A model generated the notes under the pieces. That model was not told the DNA's origin. It worked only from the letters and a program-made list of their open reading frames with translations, and made no database searches. A stretch of DNA of 64,000 bases from Abelmoschus esculentus. Its lineage: Eukaryota > Streptophyta > Magnoliopsida > Malvales > Malvaceae. The stretch spans positions 15,496,936-15,560,935 of the forward strand of contig JAUCBN010000017.1 in NCBI GenBank assembly GCA_035048815.1. The letters run 5' to 3'. Position 1 is the first letter of the stretch, and each line of letters starts with the position of its first letter. This document shows, piece by piece, positions 36,868 to 46,439 of this stretch. Position numbers and translations under genes: made by a program.

Positions 36868-39048
36868 GTGGTTTCTACACCTCCGGGGTTTGTTTCCTCT
36901 CTTCCAAATTCGTCTGTTTTAAATACTGGAGCTTGGTGTCCGGATTCTGGTGCATCTCACCATGTCACTTGTGATCCATCTCAACTTCATTCAGGAATAC
37001 CTTATACAGGTAATGACTCTTTGCTTATGGGTGATGGTGTTGGTATTTCGATCGAACATGTCGGAAAAGGTTTTTTACCTACTGCTACCAGACCACTTTT
37101 GTTACAAAACTTACTTCATGTGCCTACTATAAAGCGAAATTTGTTGTCTGTGTCTCAGTTAACGCGTGATAATAGTGTCTATTTTGAGTTTCATGCTAAT
37201 AACTGTTATGTGAAGGACTCACAGACTCACAAGGTTCTCTTGGAAGGGAAGCTCACTCATGATGGACTTTATCAGCTGTCACCATGTGCTATGGACAAGG
37301 TTTTTCTTGAAATAAATCACAGAGCTAATGCTCACAGTGTTGTTAAGTCTCAAGATATTTTTACTCTTTGGCACAAACGTCTAGGCCATCCATCTACTCG
37401 TGCTCTTAAGAGTGTTCTTCGTTCTTGTAATGTTGTTTCTGATACAAGTAAATTGTCTCATGTATGTTTACCTTGCCTACAAGGCAAAGAACACAAGCTG
37501 CCGTTTTCTCCTTCTTTGACTCAATATACAGATTCTTTTGAATTGGTTGTTTCTGATTTGTGGGGGCCAGCTCCTGTTAATTCTGATGGCTTCTATTATT
37601 ATGTTACTTTTATAGATGTTTTCACTCGTCACACATGGTTATATCTTGTTAAAAAGAAGTCTGAAGTTGCTCAATGTTTTATTAATTTCTACACACTTGT
37701 TGAAGTGCAATTTGGTAAGAAAATAAAGGCTTTACAAACAGATGGAGGTACCGAGTATTCTGCTCTCAAAAATTGGCTCATTATACATGGAGTTCAACAT
37801 CGGATTTCTTGTCCTTACACGTCAGAGCAAAATGGAAAAGCTGAAAGAAAGCACCGACATGTGGTTGAGACAGGGCTCACTTTGTTAGCACAAGCTGGAT
37901 TACCATTGAATTTATGGAGTCATGCTTTCATCACTGCTATTTTTCTCATCAATAGATTACCTACTGATGTGCTACAAGGTATATCTCCTTACGAAAAGCT
38001 CTTTGGCAAGGTACCTGACTATTCCTTTATAAAAGTCTTTGGTTGTGCATGTTATCCACACATGAGATCATATAGTAGACATAAATTTGATTTTCACACA
38101 GAATGTTGCACCTTTTTGGGATATAGCTCGTCTCACCGGGGATATAAATGCATGGATAAAAATGGAAGAATTATTGTTTCTAGACATGTCATATTTGATG
38201 AGGATAAATTTCCATTTCTTGAGAAGTCAACAACTAAGAGTAGTGATAAAGAAGAAACTCAATTTTTTCCTCTACTAGTGAATCCCACACGTTCAGATTC
38301 TGCTTCTTTGTATGGTGAGAATGTTACTGTAGTTCAAGATGTGAATCCACCTTTATCACATGCACCTGCTCCTTTGTGTGGTGAGAATGTTACTGTAGTT
38401 CAAGATTTGAATCCATCTTTATCACATGCACCTGCTCTTTTGGCCCATGATATAGTCAATACTGGTGGAAATGAATTTAGTTTACAAGCATCTGATCCTC
38501 TCTTGCATGATACACAAGTAAGAGATATTGCAATACCTGAAGCCATTTTAGAAGGCTCTCATGGATCGTTTATCGAGAGTTTTGATGACATTCACTCTTT
38601 GAGGGAACGTGAACAAGTTTCTATTCAATCTACTTCTCATAACACTCACTCTTTGCAGCAAATAGAACCCGGGTCTGTTAATGTTGAACTCGGACATGGT
38701 CACGTAGAGTGTGAGTCTTTGCAGCAACTAGAACCTGAGTCACATAGTATTGGACATGAACATGATCAATTAGAACATGAACCTTTGCATCGTTTGGAAA
38801 ATGACTCGTCTAGTGGTAGACATGAGGAATCTCATGAGATGAACGAAAATCAACAACCACAACAGTCTCTACCTCAACTTGGGCTGAGAAATGTGAATCA
38901 TCACTCTATGGTTACGCGAAGTAAAAATGGTATTCGTAAACCAAAAGCTTATCAGGTTTCTTCTGCATTGGAACCAAGAACCATCAAAGAGGCCACGATG
39001 GATTCTCGTTGGAAATCTGCTGCTCAAGCCAGTATGATGCACTTATAA
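36868..39048 (+). pseudogene. Copia protease and integrase
   Basis: The same frame as gag continues through the aspartic protease motif (WCPDSGASHHVT), the GAG-pre-integrase His/Cys domain (HKRLGHPS, CLPCLQGK) and the integrase core (VSDLWGPAP, QTDGGTEY, TSEQNGKAERKH). A variable Ser/Glu-rich linker leads toward RT. The frame breaks at about 39031, where one base is missing relative to the downstream RT frame. There is no true start codon at 36868. Confidence 0.88.
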
Positions 39049-40500
39049 AAAATGGCACATGGACTCTTGTACAACTGCCTCAAAATAGGACTGCTGTTAG
39101 TTGCAAGTGGATTTTTAAGATCAAAAGAAATCCGGATGGCTCAGTCTCACGTTATAAAGCAAGACTTGTTGCAAAGGGTTACCTTTAAAAAGCCGGAATT
39201 GGTTTTAATGAGGTTTTTAGTCCTGTTGTAAAACCGGTAACAGTCCGTACCATACTTTCCTTGGCTGTCACAAAAGGATGGGATCTAAAGCAAGTCGATG
39301 TGAATAATGCTTTTCTAAACGGTGAGTTACGCGAAGAAGTATATATGACTCAACCTCCTGGTTTTGAACAAGGAAACGATGAACAAGGTTTGGTGTGCAA
39401 ATTAAACAAAGCTATCTATGGACTCAAACAAGCACCTAGAGCTTGGTTTGAAAAGTTGAAAGAATTTTTGTTGTCTGATGGTTTTGTTTTAACTAAATCT
39501 GATGCTTCTTTGTTTGTGAAAAAGACGTGCACAACGGTAGTATATATTTTGGTATACGTAGATGATATAATTCTCACTGGTAACAATAGTTCGGAAGTTC
39601 AATCTGTTGTGGATAGGTTACATAAGGCGTTTTCTTTAAAAGATCTTGGTATTTTGAGTTATTTTTTGGGAATTGAGGTTTGTCATACCTCTAATGGATT
39701 GTTTGTGAATCAAAGAAAATACATTCTTGACCTTTTACACAAGCATGGGTTTGGCAATGCCAATAGTTCACCTACTCCTATGATCTCAAGTTGTAAGCTT
39801 TCTACTCATGACGGTGATTCAATAGAGAATGTCACTGAGTATAGAAGTCTTGTGGGTGCACTTCAATACATTGTTATTACGAGACCCGATATAGCATTTG
39901 CTGTGAATAAGGTGTGTCAATTTATGCAGAACCCACGGGATACTCATTTTCATGCTGTTAAACGAATTTTACGGTATCTCCAAGGGACGGCTCATTATGG
40001 TATACATTTTTCTGCTTCCTCTCGTCTTGCAATTGAAGGATTTGCTGATGCAAATTAGGGATCCGATATTGATGACAGAAGGTCTACTTCCGGGTTTTGT
40101 ATATATTTTGGTGGAAATCCTGTATCTTAGGGCTCTCGTAAGCAACAAGTTGTCTCCCGGTCTACTGCCGAAGCTGAGTACAGGAGTGTTGCTTGTGCTA
40201 CGACCGAAATTCTATGGCTTCAATCTTTACTCCAAGAGTTGTATATTCCTCTAGATGGTACGCCTGTTCTATGGTGTGACAATTCCAGTGCCGTTGCGGT
40301 CTCTGCAAATCCGGTCTTACATTGAAAGTTCAAACATGTTGAGTTGGATATCTATTTTGTTCGTGAACAAGTGGCTGCAGGAAAGTTACAAGTGAATGAG
40401 GTTCCGGCCCTATGAACAAGTGGCTGACATCCTTACTAAGCCATTATCTGCTCTTGCGTTTAGTAGACATAGGCTGAGATTAGCTGTGCAACCTTTAGAC
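39032..40500 (+). pseudogene. Copia reverse transcriptase and RNase H remnants
   Basis: The RT domain is readable from about 39032 (TWTLVQLP, SRYKARLVAKGY), broken by TAA 39186-39188, then open 39261-40058 with VDVNNAFLNGEL and the catalytic YVDDIILTGN. RNase H follows with stops at 40056-40058, 40128-40130 and 40323-40325 and a frameshift near 40411 before the terminal ADILTKPLS. It is therefore dead. Confidence 0.88.
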
Positions 40501-40682
40501 ACATAAATTCTTTTCAACTTTTGATGTATTGCAGTTTTATTATGTGTTGTTTGTTTGTTTTTGTCTTTCTTTTTCGAGGAAGTCTCAACGAGGTTGGAAA
40601 GCAAGGTGAATAAAGAAGTGAAGCATGAAGCAGGAAAAACTTTTTCACGGGAGTCTCAACAAGGTTGAAGAAGCAAGGTGAA

Positions 40683-40975
40683 TGTTAAGATCAGCTAAAT
40701 TTAGCTTAGGCTTATATTTGTTTTAGTTAGAATGAGAATAGCTTTTTCCTGTGCTACTCCATTCATTCATTGACAGCTGACAAGTCTGGTAAAGTAACTG
40801 ATAGGTATTCTGTTAGAACAGTTACTTTATCTTTCTCCAGCCTCTCACATGTATAAATCAACCGGTTCTCTTTTGAGAATTTTACGGTTTTCATTCAATA
40901 AGAAATAACGAGAGTGCCGTCTCTCTTTCTCTATGATTGTCTTTTGGTTTCTAAGTATAATCTCAGATCCTGACA
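40683..40975 (+). repeat. 3' LTR of the copia element
   Basis: A 293-bp partner of the 5' LTR, preceded by a purine-rich AAGCAAGGTGAA segment that would be the polypurine tract, and followed by the GTGGA target duplication. Confidence 0.93.
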
Positions 40976-40981
40976 GTGGAG

Positions 40982-40989
40982 TATTTATA
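40982..40989 (-). promoter_or_regulatory. Displaced native TATA box of ACO2
   Basis: TATAAATA on the minus strand lies 7 bp beyond the end of the copia 3' LTR. It corresponds to the ACO1 TATA at 1629-1636 but is now about 6.4 kb from the ACO2 start codon. Confidence 0.75.
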
Positions 40990-42132
40990 GATCGTTTCGA
41001 ATGAGGTTTGTGAAGGTGTTAAAGTGACGATGACATGTGCCTGTTTTGTGTGTTAGAAGCTCTTACCAAACAATGAAACAGGAAAGGAGAGATGTGAACT
41101 TATCCACAGTTGATCTGAGTAGCTTTCAAGTGTTAGGCTTTGTGTCCAAAGTTGGGAAAGGACCCACGCTGAGATGGCTGGGTTCAGCCCTTTCTCTCTT
41201 AGAATTTTGACCAAAACAAACCAAACCAGAACTGAGTTCGGTCCACCCCCTTCCAAGTCTTACAATTCATTAGCAGCCGAAGGTGGGTGTTTATTGAGAT
41301 CCAATAATCGATGTACAGATATTATAATATAATATTTATTTATAAACATTCTTAATTTTTAACAATATACATAAATCTTTTATAATTAATGTTTTTTTAT
41401 TTATTTTAAACATTGAAAATATAATAGCATGTGATAAATTCTAATGTAAGATAACTTGTATCCTTAAATTTTATGATAAGAATTAAGACGAGAAACGTTG
41501 ACTCATTGTTCAAGAATATAAATTTAATCTTCATCACAAAATATGTATCATATTATCCTGTGGTTCGCCGCCAAGGAATCAGTATGTCGTGGTTAGGCAA
41601 AAACGTGGAATTCATAGGAAAAAAAATAGAGTTTATAAGTCAAAGCTGTGGTGTCCAAGTTCAGATTATTTCCTAGAAGCTGAATCTCATCTAAAGTGGA
41701 CATGTCAGGCTGATTTGTTTGACAGCAGAAAAACAAAAGGAAAAATCAAATTCTGAGATGAGAATGGAACTTTTTAGGGAAAAGGTTCAAAACAAAAGGC
41801 CAGTAGGAAGTCACAGACTAAACCTTAATGTTCTTCACGTGTAAGTTTATGAATAAGATTTTGGTTTAAAGATAATCTTATCGGAAAAAATAATATATTA
41901 ATCGAATAATATTGATGTTAAATTTATGAATAAGATTTTGGTTTAACTTTATATGATTTAAATTCTTATGTTTAGCTTCCATCAATATTTATCTGTTAAC
42001 GTTCATCAAGCTTTCTGAGTAATAATGAAAAAAAAGGTAGTATCTGATGGGACAAACTACAAAGTAAGCATGAACAGCAGCTGTTTGCATAATACTAGAT
42101 TAAAGTTTTTTCTTAAAAAAAGGGATTGTAAG
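40990..42132 (-). repeat. Inverted duplicate of the ACO1 upstream region
   Basis: The reverse complement of this stretch matches 485-1628, and the match continues through U3 copies a/e to the window start (about 1-1628 against 40990-42615). All segments compared by eye were identical. No gene is recognised inside. Confidence 0.9.
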
Positions 42133-42349
42133 TCTGTCAGACAACTGCGTGACCATCCCAGCAGGACAAGGCAAGCTGAGAACGATCCTCTGCGGCCTAG
42201 GAAGAGCCTATGGATGGGAGTCCCGACCAGTAATCACGCTCTGATCACACAGCCTTGCTTCATCAACCAGACTTGGAATCCTGTCTCCTTAGAACTCAAG
42301 GATACAGAGGTACGAGTCTATAGAACAGATCCTGTTCAAGTAAGGTCGT
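42133..42349 (-). ncRNA. U3: U3 snoRNA gene, copy e
   Basis: This 217-nt copy is identical to copy a (268-484) in inverted position, including the TATAGACTCG variant of the 5' domain. Box C' (TTGATGA), box B and the terminal GTCTGACAGA are intact. The terminator T7 is the complement of 42115-42121. It lies upstream of ACO2 beyond the copia insertion. Confidence 0.9.
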
Positions 42350-42372
42350 GACCGAACAACTCATGCTTCTCA

Positions 42373-42415
42373 CTTAAATACCAGCTAGTCTAGTCTTTCC
42401 TTTCCTCTGCGGTAT
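42373..42415 (-). promoter_or_regulatory. Pol III-type promoter of U3 copy e
   Basis: USE-like ATACCGCAGAG (minus strand, 42405-42415), 24 nt, TATA (42373-42380), then 23 nt to the start at 42349. It is identical to copy a. Confidence 0.75.
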
Positions 42416-42769
42416 ATTGTTCATATCCTGACAAAGTCAGTCAGTGTTTTACCCTACACCTGTCTTCCATAATCTATGGCCGCCACAATCGTAAGAATCA
42501 AGACCTCGTTTCTTTTACAGAAATAGAACAGTCTTTACAGTCATCAATATTTTTGGTTGAAACAAAAGCTTTGGAGTACTAATAAGATCGAAAAGAAGAA
42601 GGTATGTATGTATAAAAGAAGTGTCTTTCCTTTTTTCTTTGTGTATTAATCTTTCCAACCAAATTAAGACTTATCGAGCTTAGAGTGAACATTCAATATT
42701 TTAATCAACTTTTGCTTTTTGTTCGAGTTTGAGCAAGAATTTACATGGGATTTAGTTTTGAAGTTTTCC

Positions 42770-43395
42770 AAGAGAATTTGATATTGATCTTAATTTGTGA
42801 CTTGTGACAAGTTCTAAATTCGTATAGAGTTGTGTTGGTTGAGTTCCTTTCACCATGGTGTGGTCATTGTCCAGCTTTAACATCTACATTGGACAAGGTA
42901 GCCAATGTCTTGCAAGGAGTTTCTACTGTGGTCTGTGGCCGATGCTCCCACCTCCCTTGCTGATGTTTTCAGCCACACCCTTTTCCTTTAAATATGAGAT
43001 GGTATCTAGGTTCTACTTTGCTGGTGTGTGTTTTTGTAGTCCAGCAAGTTGTAATCGTTTATAGTTTGCATATGCACTTTGAATGGGATTGGATTGTGTT
43101 TTCCATATAAGCTTGGAAATTCTTTGGCCGATGCTAATTATAGAAATTGTCTTTTAGCTAAACAGGGGTATGGGATTAGAGGGTTTACCCCTGGAATCGA
43201 TTATCAGGGAACTAATCATGTGAAACCTATTGCAGAATTTTCCCTACAGAAGTTTTGTTACAGTATGTTGATAGAAGAATTGTTATTTTATCGGTTCTTA
43301 AACGATTGTGTTGCAATTATGTTATGAATTGGAATATGTTCTTCTTTTAAAATTCCATCCATTACTGTCCAAAATTGAGTTGAATCACTTGTATA
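42770..43395. other. Extra segment in the spacer between U3 copies e and f, origin unresolved
   Basis: The flanks on both sides match the spacer between U3 copies c and d (about 32180-32300), but these roughly 620 bp have no counterpart there. Two plus-strand open frames (42855-43064, 43079-43327) show no recognisable family. It may be an insertion here or a deletion in the other block. Confidence 0.45.
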
Positions 43396-43709
43396 CTACT
43401 ATTAACATTCTGTCTAAGACTCTCTTTTGAAAGAGCATTTGGTTGGGAAAGGAATCTGAACCTAGTGCATCTCTAGAACTGAATTCTCGCAACTTCGATG
43501 ATTTGGTGCTCAAAAGAAATGAACTTGGGATTGTGGTTGCATCTTGGTAAGCATGTTTAAGTAGTAATGTAACACGGTCAAACGATGGTGCTTGACGAAT
43601 ATCATTGTAGATATATACACAACTGTGCAAAATACTCTGTAGGGAAGATGGCATTCTTGTTTTTGTTGTCAAGCTGGGTGATGCGAAAGGAAAAAAAAAA
43701 GATTGGAAG

Positions 43710-43909
43710 TCTGTCAGACAACTGCATGACCATCCCAACAGGACAAGGTATGCTGAGAACGATCCTCCGCGGCCAAGGAAACGCCCACTGGTGGGACTCC
43801 CGACCAGTAATCACGCTCTGATCACACAGTCTTGTGTCACCTGTCTCCTTCGAACTCAAGGATACAGAGGTACGAGCCTATAGAACAGATCCTGTTCAAG
43901 TAAGATCGT
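43710..43909 (-). pseudogene. U3 snoRNA copy f, lacking box C'
   Basis: At 200 nt this copy is 17 nt short. A deletion between ACAGG and TGACACA removes the TTGATGA box C' and its stem. Position 5 of the conserved start is also changed (ACGATC instead of ACGACC). The remaining 5' domain, box B and GTCTGACAGA end are intact, and a T10 run follows (complement of 43691-43700). It is probably not a functional U3, although it still has a promoter. Confidence 0.8.
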
Positions 43910-43932
43910 GACCAAGCAACTCCAGTTTCTAA

Positions 43933-43975
43933 CTTAAATACCACTTCCTTTGGTCTTTCCTTTTCTATATGGGAT
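43933..43975 (-). promoter_or_regulatory. Pol III-type promoter of U3 copy f
   Basis: USE ATCCCATATAG (minus strand, 43965-43975), 24 nt, TATA (43933-43940), then 23 nt to the RNA start. It is the same as copy d. Confidence 0.75.
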
Positions 43976-44309
43976 ATTGTTCATGTCCTGACAAAAACAG
44001 TCCGTGTTTTAACCCACACGCGTCTTCCATAACCTCTGTCCGCCACAAAAATTCTGATCCACTGCAAATTACCAGATTCTGCATTGGTCTTACATTCAAG
44101 ACCTCAATTTCTTTTACAGAAACAGAACACGTCATTTGAATGCTAATCTATGAACCTCAATCCACTTTTTGTATGAAGTAAAAGCTTTCGAGTCCAAGAG
44201 GGAACAACAAGAAGGTATTTTTCTTAAAGGCTTTGTAGTTTTATGTTGTAACAATCTTCAAGTACATATGGATTTTGCTCAGATTTGTGTCTAAAGCACC
44301 GGTAAGGTA

Positions 44310-45167
44310 GACTAACACAGTTGTATGGATGGCTGCAAAGAGCTGATATCCTGCTCTCATATTAAAAATGTTACCTTAATTTTAATAATTTTTTAATATA
44401 TATTTATATTATTATACAACTCAGTCTGGAATCTCCTTTCTTCAAGGGCATGTAAAACATGCTCAAACTACTCTCAACTGTATTTTCTACGTACAATATT
44501 CTCAAATTATCTATTTATTTTATATAAACTTGTGAAAAATAGAAAATATGAAATGAAGTAGGGACAGGTGTGAAAGTGTTCCTCAAATTCAAATTAAAGA
44601 TTCTTAAAATGTCCATTCGAATTCCAACCAAATTAATATGCACAAAATAATTGTGTTCCAATAACAAACTTTAAAAACAATAATTGAAGAAAAGTTTGTT
44701 TCCATCAAAGGGCATTTTATAACACTTTTGTCCAGGTAGACATCTTTAACCGAACGAATCACGTAGTTTTAATGGTTAAAAAACGGTTGTTATTTTTAAA
44801 GGTTATGGGTTTAAGTATTGTTAATATCAACACAGTGATTGAGCAATCAATGTTTAATGATTAAAAATATATTTTAGAACAGATACTATTACAACATTGT
44901 AACGGATTCAAAAGTAAAACCTTTTTCTAATATTACACAACAATAAAATAGTACTGTAGAAATAGATACTGTCGGTACTGTTTAAAATATTAAACCACAC
45001 ATCACTTACCTAGTGCTATACCAAACTCCGACTTTATGATTAAAAACAGAAAATTTTAATTTTTTCACACACAACGAAAGAAAGAAAGAAAGAAAGAAAG
45101 CTTAAAGTAGATTAACACAACCCTTTATTTCTTTAGCAACTCAAAGCTGTTAAGGTATAAAATTTTC
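44310..45167. other. Spacer downstream of ACO3
   Basis: No gene is recognised. The sequence is AT-rich and diverges from the ACO1/ACO2 3' flanks. A (GAAA)n microsatellite lies at about 45075-45100. Confidence 0.5.
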
Positions 45168-46306
45168 TTAAGCTGTTGCAATGGGAGCCGTTGTTTCTCT
45201 GGCTTTCATGGCTTCGAACCTCGGCTCCTTGGCATGGAATTTCAGTCCAGCGTAGAGGGTCATGTAATCTTCAAACACAAATTTGGGGTACACGTTTTTC
45301 TTCTCATCTTCTGCTGCTTTCTCCAGTAGGGCCGGTGCCGGGTAGATAACGGCGTCACTGCCGGGGTTGTAGAATGAAGCTATGGACATGCGAGCACCGT
45401 CGGTTTGGGCAACAACTCTGTGCTCCACGCTCTTGTATTTGCCATTGGTGATGACCTCGAGCTGGTCCCCGAGGTTGATGACAATGGAGTGACGCAAGGG
45501 GGGAACATCCACCCATTCGCCGTCTTTAAGAAGCTGAAGGCCGCTCACTTGGGGGTCTTGAAGGAGGAGTATGATGCCACCGGCATCGGTGTGAGCTCTG
45601 AGACCCTTGATTTTGTCTGGGGTTGGGCAGGGTGGGTAGTTTGCCACTTTGGTGCCAAAGGTTGGACCTTTGGTACCGTAAAATGCTTTCTTAAGGTATC
45701 CCTTTTCGAGTCCCAGATTCTCACACAACAAGTCAAGCAGCTCTTCTGCCAGTTTCTCCAGTTTCAGTGAAAATTCTTTCATCACCTTCCTGCAATTTCA
45801 TTTGATTGAATATATTCAAGTTCAACAACATATATATTCATATATATGGCTTGAACTTGATTTGATTGATGAAATTTGTGAAAATACCTGTATTCATCAG
45901 ATAGATCAGGAACTTCAGCTATGTTTGATTGAGGGAGATGACGCAAGTGGAACGTACTTTCCCAGTCCATATCTGTCACCTCAGCCTGGAGACCCTCCAA
46001 GGCTTTGTTTGCCACCAGTTCCTTGAACCTCTGCTCCATGCATTTCTTGTAATGCTCTTTCGTCAACCTTTCAACAGTGTCCATGAAATCATGGGGAATC
46101 CCATGGTTCAGGATCTGAAAAAAATGATTAACAAATTACTATCAAATTCAAGGATGAACCTATATAAGTAGAGTATGAAGTTGTTAGGTTTTTATATATA
46201 CCTCAAAGAATCCCCAGTTCTCACATGCATCCTTGATTTGTTCCATGGTGTCTGCTCTCTCCTCCCCATTCAATTTCTCCATGTTGATCACCGGAAAGTT
46301 TGCCAT
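45168..46306 (-). CDS. ACO3: 1-aminocyclopropane-1-carboxylate oxidase, copy 3 (intact)
   Basis: Exons on the minus strand: 46202-46306, 45888-46114 and 45168-45789, 317 residues starting MANFPVINMEKLNG. Fe ligands H177, D179 and H234 and the R244/S246 pair are present. It differs from the other two mainly at the C-terminus (YPAPALLEKAAEDEKKN; ends TTAPIATA) and in intron 1. Unlike its paralogues it has both an ATG in the conserved position and an adjacent TATA box (46427-46434), so it is the most likely source of enzyme from this cluster. Confidence 0.95.
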
Positions 46307-46426
46307 TTCTCTTACCACTCTTCCTTTTTCCCTAGAAATCTGTCGAAGTCTGTTTTTTTTTTTTACTCTGGATGCTATGCAGAAGCTTAGGCTTGTTTAC
46401 TGCAGAGTGGAGGAGACGGGTGGGGT

Positions 46427-46434
46427 TATTTATA
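46427..46434 (-). promoter_or_regulatory. TATA box of ACO3
   Basis: TATAAATA on the minus strand, about 120 bp upstream of the ATG, in a context (AACCCCACCCGTCTCC) that parallels the ACO1 promoter. Confidence 0.7.
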
Positions 46435-46439
46435 CATGG

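Larger units (their letters stand above)
34681..40975 (+). mobile_element. Ty1/copia LTR retrotransposon, complete but degenerate
   Basis: The 6295-bp element has two 293-bp LTRs (34681-34973 and 40683-40975), both TG...CA, a primer binding site complementary to initiator Met-tRNA and a 5-bp target duplication. Gag, protease, integrase, reverse transcriptase and RNase H follow in copia order (integrase before RT). By hand count the LTRs differ at about 8 positions (about 2.7%), mostly transitions. The coding region carries several stops and at least two frameshifts, so it cannot move on its own. It lies opposite in orientation to ACO2, in that gene's promoter. Confidence 0.95.

Noticed and set aside
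36853..36868. Programmed stop-codon readthrough between copia gag and pol
   Set aside because: Gag and pol are in the same frame across one TAG, which would allow it. The element has several other nonsense lesions, so a mutation is more likely.
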